Source: an uncultured Actinomycetes bacterium
GTDB lineage: Bacteria > Actinomycetota > Actinomycetes > Nanopelagicales > Nanopelagicaceae
Reading direction: 5' to 3'
Assembly (NCBI GenBank): GCA_903867285.1
Contig: CAIPQX010000048.1
Location: forward strand, 1 to 13,449
Length of the DNA: 13,449 nucleotides
Shown here: piece after piece, positions 1 through 7,722 of the stretch
Layout: each line of letters starts with the position of its first letter
Position numbering within the stretch: position 1 is the first letter of the stretch
Program-made: the position numbers and the translations under genes
Notes under the pieces: model-generated
What the model was told of the DNA's origin: nothing
The model's input: the letters and a program-made list of their open reading frames with translations, nothing else
The model's database searches: none

Positions 1-65
1 GACTTCGCGATGAATTGCGCGACCTTAAGCGCGAACTACGGGGCATGGAGGAGGCAGGCGTATGA
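1..65 (+). CDS. uvrB: UvrB (excinuclease ABC subunit B), C-terminal end only
   Basis: The reading frame that starts at base 3 is open and ends in TGA at 63-65. It gives 20 residues, beginning LRDELRDLKREL and ending RGMEEAGV. The charged helical pattern with RDE, KREL and RGM followed by AG near the end matches, from memory, the C-terminal UVR motif of actinobacterial UvrB proteins, which in the whole protein contacts UvrC. The stop overlaps the uvrA start as ATGA (62-65), and the ribosome-binding site of uvrA lies inside this tail, so the two genes are probably translationally coupled. UvrB is the helicase-like damage-verification subunit that UvrA loads on DNA. Only the tail is in the window, so the identity rests on a short match plus the position directly ahead of uvrA. 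Confidence 0.75.
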   Translation, partial: LRDELRDLKRELRGMEEAGV

Positions 66-2902
66 CAACCGATCGCCTGATTATTCGCGGAGCGCGCGAA
101 CATAATTTGAAGGATGTCTCCCTTGATTTACCGCGCAATGCTCTCATCGTCTTCACTGGCCTTTCAGGTTCTGGAAAGTCCTCACTCGCCTTCGACACGA
201 TCTTCGCCGAAGGTCAGCGCAGATATGTGGAATCTCTATCGGCTTACGCCCGCCAATTTTTGGGGCAGATGGATAAGCCTGATGTTGATTTCATTGAAGG
301 TCTCTCACCTGCGGTCTCAATTGATCAGAAATCCACCAACCGCAATCCACGTTCTACCGTTGGAACAATCACCGAGGTTTACGACTACCTGCGCCTGCTC
401 TTCGCTCGCGCCGGCCGGCCGCACTGCCCTAATTGCGGCAAGGCCATTGCGCGCCAGACCCCACAGAACATCGTCGATCAGATTTTGGCCCTGGAAGAGG
501 GCGTTCGTTTTCAAGTTCTCGCTCCGGTGATCCGGGAGCGCAAAGGCGAGTTCGTCGATCTCTTTACCGACTTCACGACCCAGGGATTCTCCCGCGCCCG
601 CGTCGATGGAACCGTCTATCCGCTCAATGAAGTTCCAAAATTAAAGAAGCAAGAGAAGCACACCATTGAAGTAGTTGTAGATCGCCTGGCGGTTAAAAAA
701 GAGTCGAAGTCACGGATCACCGATTCAATCGAGACCGCCCTTAAGCTCGCCAGCGGAGTTGTAGTTCTCGATTTCGTTGATGCCAAGGCAACCGATCCCG
801 AGAAAGAGCGAGTCTTTAGCGAGCATATGGCTTGCCATGATTGTGGCCTCTCCTTCGAAGAGATGGAACCACGTTCGTTCTCCTTTAACTCACCTTTCGG
901 TGCCTGCCCTGATTGCACGGGTATCGGCACTCGCCTTGAGGTAGATCAAGAACTTGTTGTGCCCGATGATTCGCTCTCGCTCGCAGAAGGAGCTATCGCT
1001 CCCTGGGCCGGTGGCCACTCTGCAGAATATTTCGGTCGATTGTTGCAAGGGTTGGCAGATGAGATGGGCTTCTCCATGGACAAGCCGTGGAGCAAGTTGA
1101 CTATTAAGGCGCGCGAAGCGGTATTGCATGGCTCGGATTATGAAGTTCACGTGAAGTACAAGAATCGCTATGGCCGCGTTCGCAATTACTCCACTGGATT
1201 TGAAGGTGTTCTTGGATTTATCGAACGCAAGCACTCGGAAACTGACTCAGATTTTAGCCGTGAAAAATATGAAGCGTATATGCGCGAAACTCCCTGCCCG
1301 GTATGTAAAGGCGCCAGACTTAAGCCCGAAGTCCTTGCCGTAACGCTGGGCGGTAAAAATATTTGGGAGATATGCGAACTATCAATCGCCGATTGCGCAG
1401 TATTCCTCAAGAAGATTTCACTCAACGCTCGCGAGAAGAAGATTGCAGATCGCGTGCTCAAGGAAGTGCACGCCCGGCTGGGCTTCTTGCTCGATGTCGG
1501 CTTGGATTACCTTTCACTCGAGCGCCCGGCAGCAACGCTCTCTGGTGGCGAAGCACAGCGCATCCGTTTGGCTACGCAGATCGGTTCTGGCCTCACCGGA
1601 GTCCTCTATGTTCTGGATGAACCAAGTATCGGCTTGCACCAGCGAGATAACCGCCGCCTTATCGAAACTCTTACCCGATTGCGTGATCTCGGAAATACCC
1701 TGATTGTTGTAGAACATGATGAGGACACAATCCGGATCGCGGACTGGATCGTCGATATTGGTCCAGGCGCGGGGGAGCACGGTGGCCGGGTCGTTTCATC
1801 GGGTGATTATCAAGCCTTGATCAACGCTCCGGAATCAATCACGGGCGACTACCTGGCGGGCCGCAGATCGATCCCACTTCCAGCAGAACGTCGCGTGGGT
1901 GATGCTAAGCGCAGCGTCGTGGTTAAAGAGGCGAAGGAAAATAACTTAAAGAGCATCAACGTTGCTTTCCCTTTGGGGCTCTTTGTTGCCGTTACCGGCG
2001 TGAGCGGTTCTGGAAAATCTACTTTGGTCAATGACGTTCTCTATTCAGTTCTGGCCAATAAGCTCAACGGAGCGCGCATAGTTCCAGGCCGTCACCGCAC
2101 TATCACTGGAATCGACCAGCTCGACAAGGTCGTTCATGTGGATCAATCTCCGATCGGTAGAACCCCTCGATCTAATCCAGCGACATATACCGGGGTATTC
2201 GACAAGATTCGTGCTCTCTTCGCCGAGACGACGGAGGCAAAGATCCGTGGGTATCAACAGGGTCGTTTCTCCTTCAATGTAAAGGGTGGTCGCTGCGAAA
2301 ACTGCTCGGGCGATGGCACCATTACGATTGAGATGAACTTCTTGCCAGATGTCTACGTACCGTGCGAGGTCTGCCATGGCGCGCGCTACAACCGCGAGAC
2401 TCTGGAAGTTCACTACAAGGGCAAGACGATCGCGCAAGTGCTTGCCATGCCCATTGAAGAAGCTTCACATTTCTTTGAATCGGTTCCGGCGATTTCCCGC
2501 TACTTAAAGACCCTCAACGATGTTGGCTTGGGGTATGTCCGACTCGGACAATCAGCGCCGACTCTCTCTGGCGGTGAAGCCCAGCGCGTTAAGTTGGCCA
2601 CGGAGTTACAGCGCCGTTCGACAGGTCGCACAATCTACGTTCTCGACGAACCGACGACAGGTCTGCACTTTGAAGATGTCCGCAAGCTCTTGCTAGTTCT
2701 CAATCGACTCGTCGATTCCGGAAATACCGTGGTGGTAATTGAACACAACCTGGACGTCATCAAATCAGCTGATTGGGTTATCGACCTCGGACCCGAAGGT
2801 GGCGCCGGCGGCGGTACCGTAATCGCCGAGGGCACTCCCGAAGCGGTGGCAAAAGTTTCTGCAAGTTACACCGGAAAATTCTTGGCGGAAGTACTTCACT
2901 AG
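62..2902 (+). CDS. uvrA: UvrA, excinuclease ABC subunit A (DNA damage sensor ATPase)
   Basis: This 946-residue protein, the usual length for UvrA, is the dimeric ABC-type ATPase that detects bulky DNA lesions and loads UvrB in nucleotide excision repair. Two complete ATPase modules are visible: Walker A GLSGSGKS at residues 33-40 and GVSGSGKS at 646-653, with ABC signatures LSGGEAQR starting at 493 and 835. Each module has an aspartate-glutamate Walker B inside VLDEP, followed by a VEHD or IEHN switch histidine. Zinc-binding cysteine pairs are present, including CHDC/CPDC in the first half and C745, C748, C768, C771 in the second. The ATG at 62 has a strong ribosome-binding site (GGAGGAGG, 47-54) seven bases upstream and overlaps the uvrB stop. 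uvrC follows after two bases. No defect or missing key residue is seen. Confidence 0.98.
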   Translation: MTTDRLIIRGAREHNLKDVSLDLPRNALIVFTGLSGSGKSSLAFDTIFAEGQRRYVESLSAYARQFLGQMDKPDVDFIEGLSPAVSIDQKSTNRNPRSTVGTITEVYDYLRLLFARAGRPHCPNCGKAIARQTPQNIVDQILALEEGVRFQVLAPVIRERKGEFVDLFTDFTTQGFSRARVDGTVYPLNEVPKLKKQEKHTIEVVVDRLAVKKESKSRITDSIETALKLASGVVVLDFVDAKATDPEKERVFSEHMACHDCGLSFEEMEPRSFSFNSPFGACPDCTGIGTRLEVDQELVVPDDSLSLAEGAIAPWAGGHSAEYFGRLLQGLADEMGFSMDKPWSKLTIKAREAVLHGSDYEVHVKYKNRYGRVRNYSTGFEGVLGFIERKHSETDSDFSREKYEAYMRETPCPVCKGARLKPEVLAVTLGGKNIWEICELSIADCAVFLKKISLNAREKKIADRVLKEVHARLGFLLDVGLDYLSLERPAATLSGGEAQRIRLATQIGSGLTGVLYVLDEPSIGLHQRDNRRLIETLTRLRDLGNTLIVVEHDEDTIRIADWIVDIGPGAGEHGGRVVSSGDYQALINAPESITGDYLAGRRSIPLPAERRVGDAKRSVVVKEAKENNLKSINVAFPLGLFVAVTGVSGSGKSTLVNDVLYSVLANKLNGARIVPGRHRTITGIDQLDKVVHVDQSPIGRTPRSNPATYTGVFDKIRALFAETTEAKIRGYQQGRFSFNVKGGRCENCSGDGTITIEMNFLPDVYVPCEVCHGARYNRETLEVHYKGKTIAQVLAMPIEEASHFFESVPAISRYLKTLNDVGLGYVRLGQSAPTLSGGEAQRVKLATELQRRSTGRTIYVLDEPTTGLHFEDVRKLLLVLNRLVDSGNTVVVIEHNLDVIKSADWVIDLGPEGGAGGGTVIAEGTPEAVAKVSASYTGKFLAEVLH

Positions 2903-2904
2903 CC

Positions 2905-4818
2905 GTGAGCAATCCAGCGGATTATCGTCCGAGCAATATTCCTACCGAGCCTGGGGTTTATCGCTTCTACGATAAGAACGACCGGGTGATCTATGTGGGC
3001 AAGGCAAAAAACCTTAAGAATCGGCTTAATTCATACTTTGGCTCCAATCTTGCGGCAAAGACTTACCGCATGGTGCATACGGCGGTACGAGTCGATTGGA
3101 CGATCGTCGCCACTGAGATCGAGGCGCTGGCGCTGGAATTTACCTGGATCAAATCAGAGAACCCGCAGTTCAATGTGCAATTTAAGGATGACAAGACTTA
3201 CCCGTACTTAGCGGTTTCGCTCTCTGAGCAGTACCCCAGGCTCTTCGTATCGCGCCAGAAACATATAAAGGGCAATCGCTACTTCGGCCCATTTACCAAT
3301 ACCTGGGCGCTGCGCGGAACGGTAGAAGTTCTGCAGAAGATCTTTCCGGTACGAGCCTGTACCCAGCCCAACTTCAATCGTGCTGTTGCTACCAAACGCC
3401 AATGTCTTTTGGGGGATATCGGCAAATGCTCGGCTCCCTGCGTCGGATGGATCTCACAGGATGAGCACACGGCGCTAGCTAAAAACCTCGTCACTTATCT
3501 TGATCGAAATCCCACCGATATCGCCGAGTCGCTCCAACTCGATATGGAGCGCGCTGCCGGCAATGAAGAGTACGAACTCGCGGCCCGGTTGCGCGATCAA
3601 TTAGAGGCCTTGGGGAAGACCACGGAATTTACCGAGACTTCGCTCAATAACAATTTCTCCGCCGATCTCATTGGAATCCATGAAGAGGTCACGCATGCCG
3701 CGGCTTCTCTCTTCTCTATTAGGGCTGGTCGCATCGTCGCATCGCGGGCTTGGATCATTGATTTGGCCGATGTTCTCGAAGAAGAAGATGTAATCACCGC
3801 GGCGCTGGCCAAGATCTATATTGAAAACAAGGCACCTTCTGAGATTTTGGTTGATCGCGACCCGGTGGATGCACCAGCGCTCATTGAGTGGCTCTCCGCA
3901 GGAGCAGGTCACAAGGTATCCATTGCCGTCCCACAGCGTGGTGAAAAGTTCGACATGATGCGAACGGTGCAACGCAATGCCCAACAGGCTCTCATTCAGT
4001 ACTTAAGTAAACGTTCTAACGATGTCGCAGTTGTAGGTAGAGCGCTCAATGAGATTCAAGAGGCGCTGGGTTTGAAAGATCTTCCCTTGCGCATCGAATG
4101 CTTCGATATCTCCAATATTCAAGGCAAGCATATGGTGGCATCAATGGTGGTATTTGAAGATGGCCAGCCGAAGAAAGCTGATTATCGTAGGTTCGCCATC
4201 GATGATGATGCCGGTTTTGATGACACCAGGGCGATGAATCATGTGCTTACACGTCGCCTCAAACGCTATTTGGCAGAGCGCGATATCGATATGGATGAGT
4301 TAAAGATGCAAGGTGGTGCCCGGCCAAAATTTGCTTACCCACCACAATTGATTGTTGTTGATGGTGGCGCACCACAAGTCAATGCTGCATACCAAGCGCT
4401 CTCGGCACTGGGCTTACAAGATATTCCATTGGTCGGATTGGCAAAGAGGTTGGAAGAGGTCTGGCTTCCGCAGAACTCGGATCCGATTATCTTGCCGCGC
4501 CACAGCGAAGGGCTCTACCTTCTGCAGCGCGTGAGAGACGAGGCCCACCGCTTCGCCATAACCTTCCATCGCTCTAAGCGATCTGCAGTAATGCTGGAGT
4601 CATTACTTGATGAGATTCCACTTCTGGGTGAGGTGCGCCGCAGAGCTCTTTTAGTTCGCTTTGGGTCAGTAGGGGCTATAAGAAAAGCGGGAATCTCTGA
4701 GATAGCCGCTGTTCCAGGAATAGGCGAAAAGATCGCAACGATCATCGCTGAATCACTCCAAAGCGCTATCAACGGCGAGCCTCATATTGATCTGGGAACT
4801 GGCGAAATCCGAGGATAG
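2905..4818 (+). CDS. uvrC: UvrC, excinuclease ABC subunit C (dual-incision nuclease)
   Basis: UvrC cuts the damaged strand 3' and 5' of a lesion after UvrB has been loaded. The start chosen is GTG at 2905, giving 637 residues; the frame is open further upstream, but that part lies inside uvrA and does not resemble UvrC, whereas residues 13-45 are the typical N terminus. Domains in order: GIY-YIG nuclease (GVY 17-19, YVG 30-32, R40, and metal-ligand candidate E78 in LEFTWIK); a UVR motif at about 205-240 (EEYELAARLRDQLEAL) that would bind UvrB; the RNase H-like nuclease with D401 (CFDISN), D486 (VVDGG) and H548 (DEAHRF); and two helix-hairpin-helix motifs at about 573-630 ending with VPGIGEKIA. 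It sits two bases after uvrA, so co-expression is very likely. A weak purine stretch GGCGGAAG lies about 14 bases upstream of the start. Confidence 0.97.
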   Translation: MSNPADYRPSNIPTEPGVYRFYDKNDRVIYVGKAKNLKNRLNSYFGSNLAAKTYRMVHTAVRVDWTIVATEIEALALEFTWIKSENPQFNVQFKDDKTYPYLAVSLSEQYPRLFVSRQKHIKGNRYFGPFTNTWALRGTVEVLQKIFPVRACTQPNFNRAVATKRQCLLGDIGKCSAPCVGWISQDEHTALAKNLVTYLDRNPTDIAESLQLDMERAAGNEEYELAARLRDQLEALGKTTEFTETSLNNNFSADLIGIHEEVTHAAASLFSIRAGRIVASRAWIIDLADVLEEEDVITAALAKIYIENKAPSEILVDRDPVDAPALIEWLSAGAGHKVSIAVPQRGEKFDMMRTVQRNAQQALIQYLSKRSNDVAVVGRALNEIQEALGLKDLPLRIECFDISNIQGKHMVASMVVFEDGQPKKADYRRFAIDDDAGFDDTRAMNHVLTRRLKRYLAERDIDMDELKMQGGARPKFAYPPQLIVVDGGAPQVNAAYQALSALGLQDIPLVGLAKRLEEVWLPQNSDPIILPRHSEGLYLLQRVRDEAHRFAITFHRSKRSAVMLESLLDEIPLLGEVRRRALLVRFGSVGAIRKAGISEIAAVPGIGEKIATIIAESLQSAINGEPHIDLGTGEIRG

Positions 4819-4828
4819 ACTTCTGAAC

Positions 4829-5701
4829 ATGAACGCCAAGGTCGTTGTTATAACAGGAATGAGCGGGGCTGGTCGCTCCACCGTTGCCCACGTCTTGGAA
4901 GATTTGGGTTGGTATGTCGTCGACAACCTTCCGCCAACGCTACTTGCCAATCTCTTCGATATGGCGGCAAATAGCACCTCCAAGATCGCCGTGGTCATTG
5001 ACGTCAGGGGTCGAGAATTCTTCGGAAATCTCAGCAGCGCTTTGAGCCAACTCGCAGAGCGCGGGATTGAACGCCAGGTTCTCTTTGTAGATGCCAATGA
5101 CGATGTCTTGGTGCGCCGTTTTGAGTCAACGCGTCGCCCCCATCCACTACAGGGCAACGATCGAATTCTCGATGGCATCGCTAAAGAGCGCGAGCGCCTG
5201 CGCGAAGTCCGCTCTGTCTCAGATGTTCTCATCGACTCTTCCTCATTTAATATTCACCAGTTAGAACAGAAGATCGAGGAACTCTTCGCGACATCTTCCA
5301 CTGCGGATTTAAGAGTGAACGTGCTCTCCTTTGGATACAAGTACGGCATCCCTGTCGATGCTGATCTGGTCGTCGATTGTCGTTTTATAGCAAACCCGCA
5401 TTGGGATCCGGAGCTGCGCCCGCTGACCGGTCTAGATAGAGCAGTTTCAGAACGTGTTTTGGGCACAGAGAATGTGCAGGATTTCCTTGAGAAATATCAA
5501 TCGCTCTTTGAAACTATGGCCTCTGGATTTTTCCGAGAGGGACGAAAATATTTAACCCTTGCGATTGGATGTACTGGTGGCAAACATCGTAGCGTTGCAA
5601 TTGCGGAGGAGCTCTCTCGCCTCTTCAATGAACGGGGAGTGGTGGGCGATCAACGTATTGAGGCGACCGCGATTCATCGAGACCTAGGTCGCGAACTTTA
5701 A
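4829..5701 (+). CDS. rapZ: RapZ/YvcJ-family nucleotide-binding protein
   Basis: The product, 290 residues from ATG 4829, is a P-loop protein of the RapZ (YvcJ, formerly YhbJ) family. In E. coli RapZ is an RNA adapter controlling glmS through small RNAs; in Gram-positive bacteria the homologue binds and hydrolyses nucleotides and its role is less clear. Visible motifs are the P-loop GMSGAGRST at residues 10-18, with Arg in place of the usual Lys as I recall for actinobacterial members; a Walker B-like VVIDVRG; the RRPHPLQG segment; and in the C-terminal domain VDADLVVDCRF and the family hallmark GCTGGKHRSV at 247-256. The gene starts ten bases after uvrC, and yvcK follows after three bases. 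The same frame is open upstream to a TTG at 4787 inside uvrC, so a start 14 codons earlier cannot be excluded, but the ATG gives a normal length. A GAGGA lies about 13 bases before the ATG. Confidence 0.95.
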   Translation: MNAKVVVITGMSGAGRSTVAHVLEDLGWYVVDNLPPTLLANLFDMAANSTSKIAVVIDVRGREFFGNLSSALSQLAERGIERQVLFVDANDDVLVRRFESTRRPHPLQGNDRILDGIAKERERLREVRSVSDVLIDSSSFNIHQLEQKIEELFATSSTADLRVNVLSFGYKYGIPVDADLVVDCRFIANPHWDPELRPLTGLDRAVSERVLGTENVQDFLEKYQSLFETMASGFFREGRKYLTLAIGCTGGKHRSVAIAEELSRLFNERGVVGDQRIEATAIHRDLGREL

Positions 5702-5704
5702 GGA

Positions 5705-6634
5705 ATGACTAACCCAAAAGTTGTCTCCCTAGGCGGCGGGCATGGCCTCGCCGCAACTCTCACTGCACTGCGCGGCATCACTGCGGAAATAACTGCTGTT
5801 GTCACCGTTGCCGATAACGGCGGATCAAGTGGTCGATTGCGCGCAGAGTTTGGGTCACTTCCTCCGGGAGATTTGCGAATGGCCTTGGCGGCCCTCTGCA
5901 GTGACGATGAATGGGGTCGGGGCTGGGCCGAGGTAATGCAGTATCGCTTTACAGGAGAAGGCGCACTTCGCGGACATGCTCTGGGGAACTTACTCATGAT
6001 GGCGCTCTGGGATATGGATGGCGACACAGTTCGGGGGATTAGACAGGTTGGAAATCTCTTGCGCATTGTCGGGGAGGTATTGCCGATGTCCCTCGACCCA
6101 CTCGACATTGAAGGTACTTTCAATACCGCGTACGGCCGAAAGATAGTACGCGGTCAGGTGCAGGTTGCGACAACGAAGGGGAAGATTGAATCGCTTCGCC
6201 TCATCCCTGAGACTCCGCGAGTTACACCACAGGTTTTAAAGGCGCTGGAGTCAGCAGAGTGGATAACCATCGGCCCAGGTTCCTGGTTTTCTAGCGTCAT
6301 GCCACACCTGCTACTTCCAGAATTGGCTGAAGCAGTCGTAAGTTCTGCAGCCAAGCGGATCATGATTCTGAATCTTCCAGAACCGGATTCAGTTGATGAA
6401 TTCGCTGGATCATCTGCTGCAGATCATCTGGAATTTATCCTGCAGCACCAACCAAAGCTGCTTATTGATTTCGCCATCGTCGATCCCGCTGCAATCGAGG
6501 CCAACTCCCGCCTTAAAGGCTTGGTTGAGGGTTTGGGAGGAGAGCTCGTTGTGGCACCACTCTCGCAAACACCGGGAAGTTACCATCATGATGTGCTAAA
6601 ACTTCGTTCGGTTTTCTCACACATTATCGAGTGA
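5705..6634 (+). CDS. yvcK: YvcK/CofD-like gluconeogenesis factor family protein
   Basis: This 309-residue cytoplasmic protein belongs to the YvcK family, related in fold to the 2-phospho-L-lactate transferase CofD. In Bacillus YvcK is needed for growth on gluconeogenic carbon sources and for cell shape, and the mycobacterial homologue (CuvA) affects wall synthesis; it binds UDP-sugars. The glycine-rich nucleotide-binding start SLGGGHGLAA is at residues 8-17, VTVADNGGSSGRLR at 33-46, PPGDLR at 53-58, GHALGN at 90-95, and GPGSWFSSV near 190-200. All are typical of the family, and no lesion is seen. It lies three bases after rapZ and 19 bases ahead of whiA. The only Shine-Dalgarno-like bases (AAGGA) abut the ATG, too close to act normally, so translation is probably coupled to the preceding gene. 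The specific role in this organism is inferred from the family only. Confidence 0.95.
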   Translation: MTNPKVVSLGGGHGLAATLTALRGITAEITAVVTVADNGGSSGRLRAEFGSLPPGDLRMALAALCSDDEWGRGWAEVMQYRFTGEGALRGHALGNLLMMALWDMDGDTVRGIRQVGNLLRIVGEVLPMSLDPLDIEGTFNTAYGRKIVRGQVQVATTKGKIESLRLIPETPRVTPQVLKALESAEWITIGPGSWFSSVMPHLLLPELAEAVVSSAAKRIMILNLPEPDSVDEFAGSSAADHLEFILQHQPKLLIDFAIVDPAAIEANSRLKGLVEGLGGELVVAPLSQTPGSYHHDVLKLRSVFSHIIE

Positions 6635-6642
6635 ACCCTGCT

Positions 6643-6648
6643 TAGATT
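6643..6648 (+). promoter_or_regulatory. candidate -10 element for a leaderless whiA transcript
   Basis: TAGATT fits the TAnnnT pattern of a housekeeping -10 hexamer and ends five bases before the whiA ATG. Transcription starting 6-7 bases after it would begin at or next to the start codon, giving a leaderless message. Such messages are common in actinobacteria, and this would explain the absence of a Shine-Dalgarno sequence. I see no convincing -35 element at the matching distance. It could be chance. Confidence 0.3.
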
Positions 6649-6653
6649 GCCGC

Positions 6654-7634
6654 ATGGCAATGACTGCAGCGGTTAAGGATGAGTTGAGTCGTCTCAACAT
6701 CACCAAGCCATGCTGTAGAAAATCCGAAGTATCAGCCCTGCTCCGCTTTGCTGGCGGCCTGCATATCGCGGCTGGAAAGATTGTCATTGAGGTAGAACTT
6801 GATACCGCTCAGGCGGCGCGCAGGTTGCGCAAAGATATCGCTGAAATTTATGGACATGAGAGCGAGTTGTCGGTGCTCTCACCAAGCGGATTACGCAAGG
6901 GAAGCCGGTATGTGGTTCGCGTCGTCTCTGAAGGAGATGCGTTGGCTCGCCAAGCGGGGTTGGTTGACAGCAATGCTAGGCCGATTAGAGGCTTACCTCC
7001 ACAAGTTGTTTCAGCAGGAATTTGCGATGCCGAAGCTGCTTGGCGCGGCGCCTTCTTGGCGCACGGCTCCTTAACCGAACCCGGCCGCTCCTCTGCCCTC
7101 GAAATCACCTGCCCTGGCCCAGAGGCCGCCCTCGCCCTTGTTGGAGCGGCGCGCCGTTTGGGAATTGCCGCCAAGGCCCGCGAAGTGAGAAGCGTTGACC
7201 GTGTCGTTATCCGAGACGGTGACGCTATCGGAGCGCTTTTGACCCGACTAGGAGCGCACGAGAGCGTGCTCGCTTGGGAAGAGCGTCGGATGCGCCGTGA
7301 GGTACGTGCAACCGCCAATCGCCTCGCCAATTTCGATGATGCCAATCTGCGTAGATCCGCTCGCGCTGCGGTCGCAGCATCTGCTCGGGTGGCAAGGGCG
7401 CTAGAGATTTTGGGTCCAGAGATTCCAGGTCATTTGAAGGATGCCGGTGAATTGCGAATTAATTATGGACAGGCGAGCCTAGAGGAACTCGGTTCCCTGG
7501 CATCTCCACCTATGACTAAGGATGCAATAGCGGGACGGATTCGCCGCCTCCTGGCGATGGCAGATAAACGTGCTCACGATCTAGGCATTCCTGATACTGA
7601 GGCGGGGCTCACACCTGATTTATTGGCTGATTAG
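6654..7634 (+). CDS. whiA: WhiA, DNA-binding regulator with LAGLIDADG-like fold
   Basis: WhiA (326 residues here) is a transcription factor found across Gram-positive bacteria. In Streptomyces it works with WhiB to switch on division and sporulation genes; in non-sporulating species it affects cell division and chromosome segregation. The N-terminal two-thirds is the homing-endonuclease-derived domain without nuclease function (FAGGLH, RGAFLAHGSLTEPGRSS, EAALALVGAARRL). The C-terminal helix-turn-helix region contains RATANRLANFDDANLRRS and SLEELGSLASPPMTKDA. The sequence is very close, as I recall it, to Streptomyces WhiA, which supports the first ATG (MAMTAAVKDEL) rather than the second ATG at 6660. 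No Shine-Dalgarno sequence precedes either ATG. It closes the rapZ-yvcK-whiA run. The organism is not necessarily a spore former, because whiA is kept in many that are not. Confidence 0.97.
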   Translation: MAMTAAVKDELSRLNITKPCCRKSEVSALLRFAGGLHIAAGKIVIEVELDTAQAARRLRKDIAEIYGHESELSVLSPSGLRKGSRYVVRVVSEGDALARQAGLVDSNARPIRGLPPQVVSAGICDAEAAWRGAFLAHGSLTEPGRSSALEITCPGPEAALALVGAARRLGIAAKAREVRSVDRVVIRDGDAIGALLTRLGAHESVLAWEERRMRREVRATANRLANFDDANLRRSARAAVAASARVARALEILGPEIPGHLKDAGELRINYGQASLEELGSLASPPMTKDAIAGRIRRLLAMADKRAHDLGIPDTEAGLTPDLLAD

Positions 7635-7722
7635 CCCGACTGATAGGATTTAAACATCACAATGTGGTGATTATTTACAGTGCTTAATGAGAAAACGCAT
7701 TATTTAAGAAGGCGGGATTATC
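7635..7722 (+). promoter_or_regulatory. regulatory region of the gap-pgk-tpiA operon
   Basis: This 88-base gap is the only space before the glycolytic operon. Two promoter candidates are visible. The upstream one has TAGGAT at 7644-7649 as -10, which would place initiation on the dyad at 7656-7671; its best -35 (TTGGCT, 7623-7628, spacing 15) is poor. The downstream one has TTTACA at 7674-7679 and CATTAT at 7698-7703 with an 18-base spacer, giving a leader of roughly 15 bases. A ribosome-binding site AAGAAGG (7706-7712) stands ten bases before the gap GTG and supports that start. Which promoter is real cannot be decided by reading. Confidence 0.45.
7656..7671. promoter_or_regulatory. imperfect palindrome, candidate operator upstream of gap
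   Basis: ATCACAATGTGGTGAT consists of 5-base arms ATCAC and GTGAT around a 6-base centre, with one further matching pair inside. It lies just after a possible -10 (TAGGAT, 7644-7649) and just before a possible -35 (TTTACA, 7674-7679), a suitable place for a repressor or activator of the glycolytic operon. It does not match the CRP/GlxR consensus, whose half-sites face the other way, and I cannot name a regulator. The shorter odd palindrome CACA-A-TGTG (7658-7666) lies inside it and is an alternative core. Confidence 0.4.

Noticed and set aside
2773..2904. Upstream extension of the uvrC frame into uvrA
   Set aside because: The added residues are Arg/Gly-rich and unlike UvrC; the GTG at 2905 gives the normal N terminus ahead of the GIY-YIG domain.
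4787..4828. TTG start for rapZ within uvrC
   Set aside because: Possible, but the ATG at 4829 gives a normal 290-residue protein beginning just before the P-loop; kept only as an alternative.
4856..4882. Arg instead of Lys in the RapZ P-loop (GMSGAGRST), considered as a lost ATPase
   Set aside because: The same Arg occurs, as I recall, in Streptomyces and mycobacterial homologues, so it is a lineage feature and not a defect.
6848..7345. A 165-codon open frame on the - strand inside whiA (and similar long - strand frames at 4753-5232 and 2045-2437)
   Set aside because: Each lies wholly or mostly opposite a strongly conserved gene, has Ser/Arg-rich low-information protein sequence and no recognisable family; these are shadows of the coding strand.
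7625..7636. GGCT-GATT-AGCC hairpin across the whiA stop as a terminator
   Set aside because: Only four base pairs and no T run after it; too weak to call.
7656..7671. CRP/GlxR-type site upstream of gap
   Set aside because: The consensus TGTGA-N6-TCACA has half-sites in the opposite orientation; the dyad is kept as an unassigned operator.
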